In this document: positions 1-13,439 of the stretch, one piece after another
How the letters are laid out: every line of letters begins with the position of its first letter
Position numbering within the stretch: the first letter of the stretch is position 1
Assembly (NCBI RefSeq): GCF_042242105.1
Contig: NC_092020.1
Location: forward strand, 16,212,788 to 16,276,787
From: Pempheris klunzingeri
Lineage: Eukaryota; Chordata; Actinopteri; Acropomatiformes; Pempheridae
Direction of reading: 5' to 3'
DNA: 64,000 nucleotides
Program-made: the position numbers and the translations under genes
The notes under the pieces: model-generated
Told to the model about the DNA's origin: nothing
Database searches by the model: none
What the model saw: the letters and a program-made list of their open reading frames with translations, nothing else

Positions 1-1938
1 TCCTGAAAGCACTGTCGCTGTGACTGGGAGCTCTGTTTCAGCACCCCTGGAGCTTCAACAAACCCCATGGGAGCGTCGGTCGCACGGCCTCCCAAATTCC
101 ACAGGTACACAGAGAGCATGAGTGTGGGATGAAAGACCGCCTGGGGATCAAGGTCAGGCAGCAGGGGACGAGGTGAACGCCACCGCCATCGTGCCCCAAC
201 AGTCATTTGCCTGCCAGCTATGAACATACAGGCGTTGGTCTTCACTTCTGTCTGTCATGGCTCTTGGCACAGATGATAATTAGAATACAGTAATGCCAGA
301 AACAAGACCTTTCTTGCTTGGGTGTTGCTGCAGGCTACCGATGAAAGTGCTAAATGCCTGATATGATGAAAATTATAAACAGTTATGATCACAGAAGGAA
401 AAACACTAATTCATCATGTTGATTCATTGAATGTTAAATGTTTATGCCATTTAAGAGCTAAACTGAAAATGTTGCAGACAGCCAAAATGAAATTATATGA
501 CAGTAAAACACCTTTAAACATGCAATCACAGGTTTATACTTATTAAAAAAAAACATGTTTTCAGTGTTCTTGCAGCCTTGAATTTACAAGTTGGCTGAAA
601 AGTTTGGTCAAGGTAATCCAGTGTCATAAAACTTAGTAAATGAACTTACAATTGGTTCAGTCAGCAAGTGTCTATAGACCAGCTGACTGGTGCTGAAAGT
701 TTGCATTCAGTTTGCTGACTGACAGTTAATTTGTTCTCCAGTTTGAAACTTAGCTCAGTCGTTTAACCTTAACAAATGTCAAAAATATTTGCTTTAAAGG
801 TTAAATTTGCTAACTACTTTGGTGTTTTTCGCCTCTCATTCAGAATGAGACCTCTTTGGTCTCTGTGATAACTTGTGAGTGGCATTTGTTATTACTTTTA
901 ATAATTTCAAAGAAACACAAAAAACACCCTGTATAAGACCTGCTGGAGCTAAAATATATCAAAACTAATGAAAATCTGAGCAAGAATCTGTTTTAATGTG
1001 CAATCTTTCTATTCCTCTTCTATAGAGTCTATAGAGACTATAATACAACACTACACAACAAAATAAAACAATAGAGATAAACAGTCATCAGCCCACAGCC
1101 ATCATAAAACATCCACAGCACAACACTAAAAATCATTTAGACTCCGTGGCTGCAGTGTTTCTAGGGAGCAGATCCAAAAAGAAAGAAGGTCTCTGACCGA
1201 AAGCCTGCACATTAAAAAATAATTCTTGCACAGTTTTAAATTTGTAGATGCTTTTTTCAGTCAGTTTGATCTTATTGGTAAAATAAATAGTTGATTGACA
1301 GAAAAAAGAATTTCTGTCAATGTAATAACATTACAGCCAGGAGTTGTCTACTACTTCAATCCACTAGCAATGATGCCTTGCATAGAGGGGAGAACAGAAC
1401 TCCTTCATTTCATTCCTTAAATGCCCTTTAACTTTTCAGATCATGCATCATATAGTAACTTTTTTTAAAATAAAATATATACATTGGCTAGACGTCCTAT
1501 ATACATTACATTAGTTTCATTTTATTTCAATGTTAAAATGCCTACATGTATTGCCCCTGCCAGATAAATTAAGAAATATAAAATACTGATAACTTTAATG
1601 AAATATCTTTTCAGAGTCCATCTGTGGAACTGAAATACTGGATCCCAAAACCAGTTCAGTGGTTTTGGGCTACAATAAACACTCATATTCCCCAGAGGAT
1701 GACCTTTGGCCACCCCTTAGACTTCTACTCCAGCATTTGATCATTTGATCAGCATATTTTTCTTCATGATCAAATACCTGAAAAGCTAATGACATAAAAC
1801 GTAAAACCTGCTGTAAAGTGTGAGGATAAGCATTGGTTGAGCTGGCAGCCCCACACCAGCTGACTGTCCCCCCTCTGCGGGAGGAGGCGGGGCGCTAGGA
1901 CCGTGAGGCAGGACGCTTCAGGGAGAGTAAACACTTCT
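1..1938. other. Intergenic DNA upstream of prss23
   Basis: No gene is recognised here. The sequence is AT-rich apart from the first ~240 bases. It holds a short hairpin (1294-1304 pairing with 1311-1321) and GC-rich sequence from about 1850 that probably begins the prss23 promoter. The 63-codon reading frame at 1522-1713 on the minus strand resembles nothing and looks like chance. Confidence 0.6.
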
Positions 1939-1939
1939 T

Positions 1940-2220
1940 TTCAGACTTTTATTTGTGGCTCTCAGACTGAGCTGGGCAGGTTTCTGCTGTGGGACTGACG
2001 GCGCGGAGCGTCTCAGTCAGCATCTGTCTCTTTATTTCTGCGCGCCGTGGAGGAGCGAGCGAGCGACATTTGGGCTCTGGAGGACGAGAGGAGGCAGAGA
2101 CAACCTGTCCGTCAGCGGAGAGGATGAGGAAAAGCTTGGGAATGACCCTGAGGGACTCGTCTGATGGGGAGGAAAACTTGACTGGCATGTAAACACAGAC
2201 CATCGATCTCTAATCGGGAG
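1940..2220 (+). other. prss23: prss23 noncoding first exon (candidate)
   Basis: This GC-rich stretch ends in a good donor (GGGAG then GTAATT at 2221). It lies 1.6-1.7 kb upstream of the single coding exon. Vertebrate PRSS23 genes typically have an untranslated first exon followed by one coding exon, which fits. The 5' end is a guess from base composition. Short frames inside it do not join to the protease. Confidence 0.5.
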
Positions 2221-3906
2221 GTAATTTGTACAGTTTAGTGGTTTGATTGATTGAATTCTCATTTTTAGTCATCCCACTAGAGGCAGACCCCCACTGTGGC
2301 ATATTGGGGTCTTTGCATGAATAAAGGGAGAGCTTTTCACAGTCTGGTGATAATATGGAGTTTCTGGATGATGTTTCAGCCCTTTATTTGTCCTCTTTCA
2401 GTCTGTTTCCATGCTGTTTCTGGTCCTAAACATTCCTTTAAACACCTCTCCAGCTACTTGTGATTCTTCATTGTGTGACACATGTTAGAGGGAGCTGGAC
2501 TTCATTTGACTCTGCTGCATGTATATCACACAAGATTAGATCACATCTGGGTGCTGAACAGGGAGCTTTAGACCCACACTGGAGTGTTTTGGATCCCTGC
2601 ATGAGGTATTCGTCCACTGAAGGAGAAAAAAGTTTTATATTTTCCTTTTTATCTGCAACACAGTGACTATGAAGGTGTATTGGCACTAGCTTCTGTTACT
2701 GAGGCAGCCCAAGACTCAATTCTCTCCCACCATCTAGCCTCTAGTTATATGTTGACACTGTTTCCATCAGAATGAGCCTCTTAAAACCCTAAAAATTGCT
2801 GCAGAGTTTGGTTTAGAGCTTTGAAATTTCATCTTAAAGAGTCAGACAATGCGTTTCAGCACTGAAACAGGCTCTGCAAACACAGCTATTTCATGGATTT
2901 ACATCACCCTTACCACATCTGTTTTACCACAACTTGGTTAATACACTTCTCCACCAGCAGCCAATTTACCACTTAAGATCCTCTGTGACTGTCTGCCACA
3001 GCTGTCATGTATCTGACACGTCAAAGTGGAGAGACATTTGTACTTTCCCCGCTTACAGGAGCTGCTTTTGTAACCATGCCTCCTCTGGAGCAGCACATAG
3101 GTGTGTGGACAGGCCCCACCCTGCCTTTTGTTGGGGATAATGCTCTTTTTTCTTTAGCTGCTGTGCCTCAACTTGTTTCTTTTTCACTTTTCACACACCT
3201 GCCCTCTTCATGCCATGAGTGCCTCAGGGTCCACAGCCTTTAAAGGGGATCAAGTATCTCCTTGTCCCCTCTAATCTGTCCTGAGAAGTAGTTAATGTTT
3301 GATGGGGAAAAAAAACTTCTCTTGATTGGAGGGTTTTTACTGTAACCTCTTGTTCACCTCGTCAGTCTAACATGAAGCAGAGTTTCTGTCCTGATCCTAT
3401 TTAGGAATATGTTTTGTTTTTAATGATGTCTTTTTTTCCCTTTTTTGACCAGCACAGCTTCACTCTGGCCTCTCAACCATGTCTGCTGCCACTGTGTTTC
3501 CCCTTTAATCGACCCTTTTCTTTTCCTCTTTAGGAATTCGTCTGTGAGGTTTGGACCCAGCAGACATTAAAATGCTGGTTTGTTTCCATCAGGCTGAAAT
3601 CCTATTTTCCTGGTAATCTATATTGTAGGAACAAGAGGTCCATTGTTGCCTCGCCACACCAGATGAATCTCAGGCCTGCGTTGCAGCATTGGACTTTGCA
3701 CGCTGACCTCACTTGCATTAGGAGCTATGATTTATAATCAAAGACAAACTGAGGGAGATTTAAGGGGGATTAGTTCCTGTTTGAGGTTGTAGTTGTTTTC
3801 CAGACAAACATGCAGGAATTCAGCCACTTTAGGATAACTTCAGCTGGTTTTTTTCACTCCAGGTGCGTGATTACTTTGTGTTGCTGCAGTGTTTTCCGTC
3901 ACCGTC

Positions 3907-5046
3907 ATGACGCCACGTGACAGCTCCCACCTGACTCACCTGCTGCTGCTCCTCCAGCTCCTCCTCCCACTCGCCCTGTGCCTCCTGCAGCCTCCCCACG
4001 TCCCCACGCTGGTCCCTCACGCGCCGACGCCTCTCATCCGCTCCCGCTTCAGCGCGCGGACCCAGCTGGACTTCACCACGCGCTGCAACTCCAGCTGCTT
4101 CCACAGAGGAGAGCACGAGGCCCTCAGGGAGCAGCTCACGCAGAAGCTGGCCTTTGAGACGCTGTACGCGGACGGATCCCGCACTCTCACCACCGTGGAC
4201 GTGGAGGGTGATGATGAGGAGGGGGGTGTCCCTGCTCACCCGTCACCGTGGAGAGGTGCGGGAGCCAGGATCAGGCACAAGCGCGTGAGGCGGCAGATCT
4301 ACGGAGCAGACGGACGATTTAACATCCAAGGCGACCACTTCCTGCTGGATTACCCTTTCTCCACGGCCGTGCGCATCTCCACCGGCTGCACCGGGGTTCT
4401 CGTGTCTCAGCTGCACGTCCTCACAGCTGCCCACTGCGTGCATGATGGGAAGGATTATGTCAAGGGGGCGCGGAAGCTCAGGGTGGGCTTCCTGATCCCC
4501 CCGTCCATCAACGGCACCAAATCCGGCCTCACTTCTGGCAAGAAGCCTCTGGTCCGCTGGGTGAGGGTGAAACGCACACGCGTGCCAAAGGGCTGGATCC
4601 AGGGCCCGCAGGAGGCCAGCATGGACTTTGATTACGCCCTGCTGGAGCTGCGCTGGCCTCACCGACGCCCCTTCATGCGCCTCTCCGTGGCTCCCTCCTC
4701 CGATGACCTGGCGGGGAACCGCATCCACTTCTCCGGGTTTGACAGCGACAGATCCGGGGAGCTGGTGTACAGGTTTTGTCCCGTGGAGGAGGAGTCCAGC
4801 GACCTGATATACCAGCACTGTGATGCGCGGCCCGGAGCCAGCGGCTCGGGAGTGTATGGGAGAGTTTGGGACAACAGTTTGGAGCGCTGGGAGCGGAAGG
4901 TCATCGGCATCTTCTCCGGACACCAGTGGCTGGAGATAGATGGGGAGAACCGGGACTACAACGTGGCCGTGCGCATCACCCCTCTGAAGTTTGCGCAGAT
5001 CTGTTATTGGGTGCATGGGAACCGACTGGACTGTGTCCAGGACTGA
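3907..5046 (+). CDS. prss23: Serine protease 23-like, secreted
   Basis: Secreted trypsin-fold protease of the PRSS23/PRSS35 family. The 379-residue protein (human PRSS23 is about 383) is encoded in one exon. I chose the ATG at 3907 because the upstream in-frame codon at 3889 is GTG, directly after a probable acceptor (TTGCTGCAG). A leucine-rich signal peptide spans about residues 10-27. A basic RVRR site (126-129) followed by QIYG marks the usual pro-region cleavage before the catalytic domain. The triad is visible as His176 in LTAAHC, Asp242 in DYALLEL and Ser312 in PGASGSG; the GASGS context instead of GDSGG is normal for this family. Conserved stretches include YVKGARKLRVGF, VYRFC and IIGIFSGHQW-like KVIGIFSGHQW. 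An acidic insert (DDEEGG, about 102-107) lies in the pro-region. The physiological substrate is not evident from sequence. It is convergent with cfl1. Confidence 0.92.
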   Translation: MTPRDSSHLTHLLLLLQLLLPLALCLLQPPHVPTLVPHAPTPLIRSRFSARTQLDFTTRCNSSCFHRGEHEALREQLTQKLAFETLYADGSRTLTTVDVEGDDEEGGVPAHPSPWRGAGARIRHKRVRRQIYGADGRFNIQGDHFLLDYPFSTAVRISTGCTGVLVSQLHVLTAAHCVHDGKDYVKGARKLRVGFLIPPSINGTKSGLTSGKKPLVRWVRVKRTRVPKGWIQGPQEASMDFDYALLELRWPHRRPFMRLSVAPSSDDLAGNRIHFSGFDSDRSGELVYRFCPVEEESSDLIYQHCDARPGASGSGVYGRVWDNSLERWERKVIGIFSGHQWLEIDGENRDYNVAVRITPLKFAQICYWVHGNRLDCVQD

Positions 5047-5614
5047 GCATGAGAAATACAAGGGAGCACAAAGTGATAAAAAAAAAACACAGGGTGAAAT
5101 GTTGTATTTCCCCTAAAGAAAAAAAAGAAAAGAAACAGGATTAAAAACCCATTTAAGAATAACAACCTCCAATAGATCCATTCACTCACTTTAGGATCCA
5201 GTTCCCCCTCAGTGAGTTATTTCTCCCTGTAACCTCTGGGCCTATTAAACTAATCCGCCTGTGAGATCATCACCACGGCATCTTTTAATATGTTTTTGCC
5301 CACAGCCTGAGGAACAGCAGTCAGCATTTCCACAGTATTAACACAAGCCACTTTTTTACAAGAGGGGTAAAAACACTTTTCCTCCTGTGTGTCAGTAGCT
5401 CCAGATGATTTTCCTACTGAGGGTGACGGTCATCTATTGACATCTTGTCTTTTCTTATTTCTCACTCTCTCCTCTGGTTTTAGGGAAATGGTTTTATAGT
5501 TGTTTTTTTTTAGCTCTTCCAGGGTTTTTGGACACTTTTCGGCCTAACAACAGTGTGTTCCGGACAGACAGAGTGTTAACTTTATTTTTTTTGGAGAAAT
5601 TCTTGATATATTTT

Positions 5615-5620
5615 AATAAA
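5615..5620 (+). terminator. prss23: prss23 polyadenylation signal
   Basis: AATAAA lies 570 bases after the stop codon, followed by GT-rich sequence (cagtgtgtcagtag). It is the best candidate for the prss23 mRNA end. Confidence 0.6.
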
Positions 5621-5718
5621 CAGAGATTTATAACAGTGTGTCAGTAGTCTTGACTTGGTTTTCAGGAGTGGTGTCGGGGCGCCACCCTGTGGTGGGGACA
5701 GGTACGGCAGCAGCAGAG

Positions 5719-5960
5719 ATTAGAGATGAATTAATCTGCAAAAGTTTATTTTCTCCAAGGAAAAATGGCAGAAGTATTTGGTTACAAATTTCTCAGCTGT
5801 AAATGCTTTTAACCTTTCATGATCATAAACTGAATGTTTGTTTTAGACTATTAGTATGACAAAAGTTTAAATGTAAATTTAGGATTGTGATGGCACTTTA
5901 ATATATTTGTAATTTTATAAACTAAACAATTAGCTGATAATATAAATAGTTGCAGCCCTA
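5719..5960 (-). mobile_element. MITE-like repeat ending in GGGCTGCAAC, copy 1
   Basis: On the minus strand the element begins TAGGGCTGCAAC, and GATTAATC-like stretches lie near the ends. The same signature occurs at 21379, 25812 and 43286 and in a fragment near 58548. It matches from memory a repeat scattered through percomorph genomes. The copy is diverged, so old. The transposon superfamily cannot be assigned from sequence alone. Confidence 0.6.
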
Positions 5961-6138
5961 ATTTTACTGGGTGATTATTCTTGATCTCAAATCATTTGTG
6001 GAGTAAGGTTTAAACATAATTTGACTTTACAATCTACCACAACGGTGATGGTTTAGAAGATACAACTCAGTTTGTTGTATTGTTTTTACTAAACAAAAAA
6101 AAAAAAAAAAGAGGGAACAAGTCAGTAGTTTAGTGCTT

Positions 6139-6144
6139 TTTATT
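6139..6144 (-). terminator. cfl1: cfl1 polyadenylation signal
   Basis: TTTATT on the plus strand is AATAAA for the minus-strand cofilin transcript. It gives a 3' UTR of about 0.85 kb, ending about 500 bases from the convergent prss23 signal. Confidence 0.55.
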
Positions 6145-6977
6145 AGAGATAAGGAGGCGATACAAAACATCCACCATTCAATATTCAGGCTTAACTCCAA
6201 CCGCTGGTCTTTCATATACACATCGCTCCCCATCAGACCTTTGAACACCAAAGTTTTTAAGAGGATCCTGGTTTTAACAAGTACAAGGAATGTTGTCTTT
6301 TTACTACATCAAATGCAATGGTTTTCTGACCCAGAACTGGAAATAAAAAGGAATCACTCAAGTTTTGGAATTTGCATGTTCAAAAAGAAAAAACAATTGA
6401 ATAACAAAACAAAAAAAGAAAAAAATATATATATTTAAACCGTGTTCCCCCAGAGAAGGTTTTGATGTGCAATCAAGAGTGAATTAGTTCATACTACACC
6501 TAGTCTCAACTACACACACTTACAAAACTTAACTTGAAGTTTGGCAAAAAAAAATGTAGTTGGAACGATTACTGATTTGATGGTTGGAAAACTAAAGGTT
6601 GTCATCTGTCCCTTTCTCTGCAGTCATTCAAATGGAACCCGGAAAGAACAAAACCCCATCCTTAAACATGAATATGTGTATTTAAGTTTCAACATCACCG
6701 TCATCCTTCCTCAGTTGTATCTTAATTTTTTTCCCCTAGTTCGTGTTTTGTTCATAATCTTTATGTTGCGTGAATTGGAATGACAGTCTGTATTTGTGGA
6801 ATTTATTTTTCACTTGACCCCAAACCCACCCACAATATCCCACCCTAAGAGTCCCGCAAATGGTGCTGGTTTCTGCTTTTGCCCTTCACCAAACCACACT
6901 GGAATGAACAGCTAAACCCAACAGATGTGTCTGAAAGGCCTCGAACGAGGCCAGAGTGGGAGGGGGGGGGGCAATAT

Positions 6978-9900
6978 TTATATAGGGGATCCTTCCAGGC
7001 TGACTACTGACGAGCCGCCAAGTTTTTCTGCCAGGGTGTGCCGGTCTTTGAGGTCTTCCAAACCGTTCACCTGCCACTCATGCTTAATACCTGAAATTAA
7101 AAAGACAAAAACAAAATAAACACAACAGAATTACAGAGAAATACAAAGAAATAAATCTCACTGTATCACCACATTAAAAAAAGGTTTGGGTCCCTAAAGC
7201 TTTAAAAAAAAGCCTGTCCCTGTAGTGGGATTGCCTAGTAAATGTCTATTGACCAAACTGTTTAATGAGTGGGGCGATGTAATAAATGGGTAAAATCCTG
7301 TGAGAAACTATATGGATTAGCTTATCCAGCAAATATACCTGACAAAGGTTCTTCAGAGAGATGCAAAATAAAAAAAAATTAAATATTGTAAAAAGCCTTG
7401 CTCATTGGTTAGTAAGATTGCCCAGAATAGCTCAGAGGAGAGACTATTTCACTTCATCAAAATGGGCAAGTACCTGAATGTGAAGTGGCCACTGCTAACA
7501 GGTTAACTAGTAGTGAGAGGTCTGTCTGAAAACATGTAGTAAAGATACACATGATGGAGGCAGAACCAGTGACCTGTCCACTCCAGGGTCTTTTGCAATG
7601 ACACGTTCAAAACGTCATGAGATTAGTAAGGGATAATGCCTAATGATGGGAAAAGAAGGCGGCGTGAAGAAGGAACCATCTGACACGCAGCAGTCCATTA
7701 ATTCCTGATTATGGACACCTCAAAGGGCACCCGTGTACAGTTGTTATGTTTGTGAAAATCTGATAGCTAGCTACTCGTCATTAAACAAACGACAGGCCAT
7801 GTGTAACGTCACTGTCGGCTGCAGCCTGAAGCTGCCAGTTGAATGAGAGACGACCATTTATGCTGACATCATCCTACAGGATTGTTGCCCTGGTCTTTGC
7901 AGAGTTTTTAAAGATTGCCAACAAAAACCCCAGATCACAGGCTCACTCCCATGATCAGAGAGCAGCTTGTGTGTAACCGTCTCCATCCTGTGGCGTGAGA
8001 GGACCTGAGGGACCACACTCACTGTTCGCTTGTTGACGTGTTCAATACATTGTAAACAGAGGCTTTGACTGCCTCCCTGTTGCTATGGTTACTCATTTAC
8101 TGTAGCGTGCGCATTAATTGAGAATAGTTTTGCTGGAAATACTTGGTAGGTGTCCTTGCCGATCAGAATCATGTATTCAAGATAATGACATTTAAAACAG
8201 AAGTAAAAAAAGAAATCAAATTAAATCAATATTGAGAGGACTCAAACTGGCTCCACTGACCAGTGATGTCACCCAATATTAATGAACTACAGACACAGAA
8301 GACCACTACTACCACTGTGTCAGTAGACTTAAGAGGGCTACCTTTGGGTATAAGAGGAGATGGTTACTCTTTAAAAAAAAAAAAAAAAAAATGTATTAGA
8401 CTAAGGATGGCTAGTTTATGCTTAAGTTCCTGTTTGTATATTGTTAGACTTTTAAGCAGTATGAATGTTTTTGCCCACATTGGGGCAGCGGAACAAGCAG
8501 CATTTATATCAAACAATTTACACACCCAGCAGACATAAAGCAACATTAACATGTAACCGTATGTCTGACAAATTAAATCTAATATTCACTCAGTTTTGTT
8601 CTCCAACAAATCCAGAGGGAAAAATCTAGTTAAATATGTGGCGACACTGTGCGCTTACCACCTAGACGCCGACTTTGTCTACCTTTTGAGCAGGTTGTGT
8701 GCAGTTATTTTCCCCACTGAAAACAATTTGCCTATTGCTGCCAAAAATAATCAAAACTGCTGTGAGAAGGAACCAAAGTCATGGCTGCTAAACAATGAAC
8801 TCAAAGAGATCAGGTGATAATTCTGGGTGGCGGTCATTTTGTGCTTTCATCACAAAATATTGATTAGTGCAGGTTTAATTTTAGGTATGTTCAGGTGGAG
8901 TTTATTCAAAGCAACAGGTTTCTTTCTTCAGCTTTGTGATTCTCAAACTGCTTTTCCATCAACAAAACTACAATATAAACTGCTATTTACCTTCGAATTT
9001 CCTCTTGATAGCATCTTTTGAGCTGGCATAGATCATCTTGCTCTTCAAGGGGGCACTATCTGGGGCCCTGTGAGTAAGGGGGAAAAAAAATTATTAAAGC
9101 CACGTGCTGTCTTAATGATGGTTATAAACTCTTCAATGCCAGCTCTCACCAGAAGATAAAGACCAGATCCTCCTTCTTCGTTTCTTTGGTCTCATAGGTG
9201 GCGTCATACAGGGCGTAGCGGCAGTCATCTGGCGGCAGCATCTTCACAAAGTGCTGATATGGGTCCTGGACGGTGGTTCCCAAGTCACCCAGCAGGATCT
9301 CTTTGCCATCATCCAGAACAATGTTCTTGAGGTCCTTGCTCAGGCAGAACAGAATGGCCTTCTTCCTCTTCCTCTTCTCATCCTCATTCGCCTGAGCCTT
9401 GCGCACCTTCATGTCATTGAAGACTGCGATAACTTCATCTGTGACTTTCACACCGGAGGCCTGTGGAGAGAACAATCTGTTAACTCGGCGTTTGATGTTT
9501 TCACAGTTTAACATGGCAGCTGCTATTACTTCAGGGTTTTTCTGAAACTGATCATGCTAACGACCGACTATGTTGGTTTTATTTTATTTATGATACAATC
9601 TTTTTATTCACCTTGGATCGATTCAGGAGATCACTACGATGTAAACAAGACATTTTAAATGGGCTTTATTGTTTACTCATAAATGTCAAACTCACCGTTT
9701 CAAGCTTTTCAAATGTGAATATTTGTCTTTTGATTTTTTAAAACGAAATGTTTTGAACTGCTGGCCGGCCAAACCAAGCAGTTTTAATATCTCAACTTGG
9801 GACATTGTGACACAATGACCAAAAAAAATAAGTACAAGTGACAACTAACTGAGAATGAAAGTAAGTCTTAGTTGCAGCCACAGCGCTAGTTTTGCCTGAA

Positions 9901-12541
9901 CAAGTCAGAGGAAGTGCCTGAGACAGCAGCATGTGACTAACACACACACACACACTCCTTACAAGACATGGATAAAGACTTCTGAAATGCAAAAAGGTGC
10001 GGCAAGGACAACGCGTCAGCCATGATGGTAGAAGAGTTAAGTTGTCAAATTGCGCAATCGTCAGCAAAGATCAAATGAGGGCCCAAATGAAATCAAACCT
10101 GATGAGTCGGTCTGTACAGCCTTTTTAAATACATTTACTATGTATAAAGTCAGACGGTGAGAACGCTGAAGACCAGAAATAAAATTGTGTGGCCACACTG
10201 CTTGTCCAAAGTCCACCTCGAATATAGCTATAAAACATTACATAAGTTCCTTATGTGAGCAGAGGGAACAGCCATGTGTCTCTACCATAAAGATCACCAT
10301 GTGGGTGAGGGTGTGGTCAGGAATTAAGCATTTCAGTACACAGCTTAGTCACAGACAATGGGGCTTCTGTAGAAATATAGAATACAAGTCACATCGCAGA
10401 GTTACAGCTGCTCCATAAACTCACTCAATCAGGTCTTCTGACTCTGTTTAAGGCACCCCATCAGAAAAAAATGCAGTCTCAGGAGAAGATGAAGAAAACT
10501 GCTATCTACCAGCAATGTGTCAATGGAAATAACAGACAATGAAACAGGAAATAATGGGGCAGGAAAGACAGAAGAAAGGATCCCAACTGCAAAGCTACAA
10601 GCAGGCACTGTGTGTTTGCTCAGGGTGTAAAAGAGACCTGTGAGATAAGTGAGATTTGGTGTAATCATTAACCAGCAAACAACCGTACTCACTTCCTTAA
10701 AACTGCACTCATCAATAAAATAACTGTACTGATTTTTTTTCATTGCAGTTGTAGCAAAGTCTGTACCAAAGACTAGAGATATTTATACTTTCTTTACATG
10801 CAACACGAGTCAGCACATGACACTCGTCTCACTGCATTCTTTCTCTATGATGATGCCAAGAAATAATTTATGACACAAGCATGACTTACATCTGTACAGT
10901 CAATAAAGACCTCTTTGTGTCTACTTCTTCCTCCCCACTGACTTGATTTGGCCTAATTTGCCATGATATTGTTTATATCCTGTTTATTTTTTTTGTTGTA
11001 GCAGCGAGCTAAAATCACCATGGTGATCACCAGACTCTTAACTTATCTAATCTTAAGCAGGGAGACAAGGTTCAAGTGACTCCATGCAAATCTAGCCACA
11101 GACCCAAGAATTCCTTTACACACCAGTATCACATTGACCAGTTTGACTCCCAAACACTGGCCTAATGGGTTCATAGTCACACTGGTATTAAAGAAATATA
11201 TGCAAAAAAGGGGACTGTGTGCAGCTGGCAGATTTAGTTGGTGGCAGGTTGTCATCGTTGCAGGCTCAGCAACAAAAGGCAATACACAAAATAGCTGGAT
11301 GTTAAAAAAAACAACCTATATATATATATATATATATATATATTTAAATGCGCGTGTTGCACAAAAAAAAGGATATTCTGTGGTATCTGGCATCTCTATG
11401 TGTGGATGAATGAAGGAATTTGTTAATTAATCCCTGTTGGTTTGCTATAGTAATCTGATGGCGTGACTGGCATGCCGTGTATAAACGGCCTTATAAATTA
11501 GATGCGCAACCAAAAAAAGATGCGCAGTACCGACCGTGAAGATCCAGAGGAAGCGGCCCGTTAGCTGCAGCTAGCAGACACAATACTACCAAACTAGCGT
11601 TACATAATGGTGACAATTCCGTCAAATATTAACTACATCCTAATGGATACATGGCAGCGTTCACACACGGCTAGTGGCAGTAAATTTAATCTAATTTCTG
11701 AATCGTTGTAATTCGCCACCGAAGAAAATGGTCTTTGCACCAAATTCAGGGTGGGGCCATGAATGCAGCACACGCACATGTGAGAGCTAGCTTGCTATAT
11801 AAGGCAAAGCTCGGCTCACAGGCACCGACCGATACGCAATTCACACATTTAGTGTCAAACCGAAACCCCGTCACAAGCCAACTAATTGTCTATGTTGCAT
11901 CACCGTGGGCGGAAAGTGACCTTGTTTGGAGCACGTAGTCCACCAGCGTCTAAAACGCCTTTAGCCAGTTCGCCGTGTACAGACAAAGAACCAGAAAATC
12001 TCGGCTAGCGCCGGCCATAATGGATGTCATTTTGTGGCTCGGCTAACGCTAGCCAGAGCTCGGCTAACAATACACAGTTAGCTGGTTAGTTAGCCCCGAG
12101 GCGCTGCTGCACCTGTCGGCGCAGCGCCGTCATTATGTGCGGTATCACCGTGCGGGTGAAGTACCGGCAACTCGATGCGGTGAGAGCGAAGGAGCAGCGA
12201 CGGAGAGAAGACAGACACAGACCGGAGCCTGGCAGCTCTTTGTCGGCGTCTGGAGGAAGGAAATGGCGCCAGTGTTCTGGGCCTCTCACTCGTTTTTCGC
12301 GTCTCTTTTCTCGGTCTCAGATGAACTACGGCGCTGAAAATGTGCTGAATGTAAAAAGCGGCGGTCTGAGGAAACAGCCATTAGCCGTACAGCCTCCAGG
12401 ACCGACACCACCGACTCTAGCAGCGGCTCCTGCGGCACAAACCCCGTTTGACGCTAAAACCAGCACAGTCATCCCCAAACCAGCGCAAACACAGCACATC
12501 CACACTAGACCGACGAAAAGACACGGAGGGAGACCTACCAT
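6978..12541 (-). CDS. cfl1: Cofilin 1, actin-severing protein
   Basis: Four coding exons: 12541-12539 (ATG only), 9460-9150, 9067-8991 and 7090-6978. They give a 167-residue ADF/cofilin protein (chicken and mammalian cofilins are 165-166). The split right after the ATG, followed by 311- and 77-base exons, is the usual cofilin gene structure. Cofilin binds ADP-actin and severs and depolymerises filaments. Visible landmarks are Ser3 (LIMK site) in MASGV, the basic KRKRKK nuclear signal at 30-35, the actin-binding helix segment [18 protein letters not shown], and the C-terminal [15 protein letters not shown]. The start ATG sits in a strong GCCATGG context next to donor GTAGGT. CFL1 rather than CFL2 is supported by the 11q13-type neighbours; sequence alone is less decisive. 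CArG boxes lie about 1.0-1.1 kb upstream. Confidence 0.94.
11317..11343. repeat. (TA)n microsatellite in cfl1 intron 1
   Basis: An uninterrupted TA dinucleotide run of about 27 bases. The intron (12538-9461) also carries a short CA run near 9940-9954. Confidence 0.95.
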
Positions 12542-12700
12542 GGCTGTAGCTCTGAGCGGGTCAGTGTCTGGGTGCAGGCTGAATGGACCAGGGTGATGAA
12601 TCGTCAGTCTCGCTCACACACTGGATACTCTACGTGACCGCGCCTATATGCGCGACCCCGGCTATGAGCGAAGTGCACGAGCAGGAGCGCGCATGTGTCA
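12539..12700 (-). promoter_or_regulatory. cfl1: cfl1 first exon and proximal CpG-rich promoter
   Basis: CpG-rich sequence surrounds the ATG exon (12539-12541) and continues into intron 1 down to about 11.5 kb. No TATA box is evident just upstream of the ATG. The transcription start is probably between 12.58 and 12.7 kb, but I cannot place it more exactly. Confidence 0.5.
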
Positions 12701-13439
12701 GCCATGACAGCCCGGCTGTGTTATTCTGGTGTTTACTATTGATCCGTGTGTTTAATCACCAGTGATCACACACAGAGAGCATTATCTGGTACCATCTAAT
12801 TATTTAATATCTTCTGCTGTGCATCTCATGTGTGCACATTAAACAGGATGCGCAATAAAATTATTTTAACACAACGGTCAACGCTTTAATGGCATCTGTT
12901 TGAGGGGAAACAACATTTTTACCTCTTAATTTGTCTAATATATATATGTATATTAAAATATTTTCATCGTTGGCACCTTTTATTAATAAACTATGTCTCC
13001 TTTGGCGGCCACCATGCATGAACAAACCAAACATACCGAACAGGAAGCAGAGAGCATTATGGGAATATGTGTTTGTGTAGTATTTGAATAAACCTACAAA
13101 TCCCCAGGTAGTATCAGATGTGCACGATTATAGTAGTATTCAATAGTGCTCCAGTAGTGCCTGATTTACAGCTGAATTAAGGAGATTATGATCAAACCCG
13201 CTGATCAGACCACACGTTTCAGACTGCGGATGCTCTACAGCTATACCTTTATTTTGTTGCTGTTATTATAACCTGTTAATAAAAAACAAAAGATACACAT
13301 GCAGGCTCTGCTTGAAGCCAGCGCAGTGTCGGTTTCAAGGACGTGGACGCTATTAATTATTACACTAATGGCGGGATAGGTGATGAATAAATAATGCTGC
13401 TGCTGTGCTGCTGTTTTAGCCGACATTCAGCAGCCAGCC

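Noticed and set aside
1-106. Open stretch ending in a possible donor (CCACAG then GTACAC)
   Set aside because: Could be an exon of a gene to the left, but a single short open stretch at the window edge without resemblance is not enough.
4243-5061. 272-codon frame antisense to prss23
   Set aside because: It is a shadow of the protease coding exon, produced by its codon bias.
12135-12596. 153-codon plus-strand frame across the cfl1 first exon and CpG island
   Set aside because: It is antisense to the cofilin start exon, of low-complexity GC-driven composition, with no recognisable domain. A chance open frame in a CpG island is more likely.
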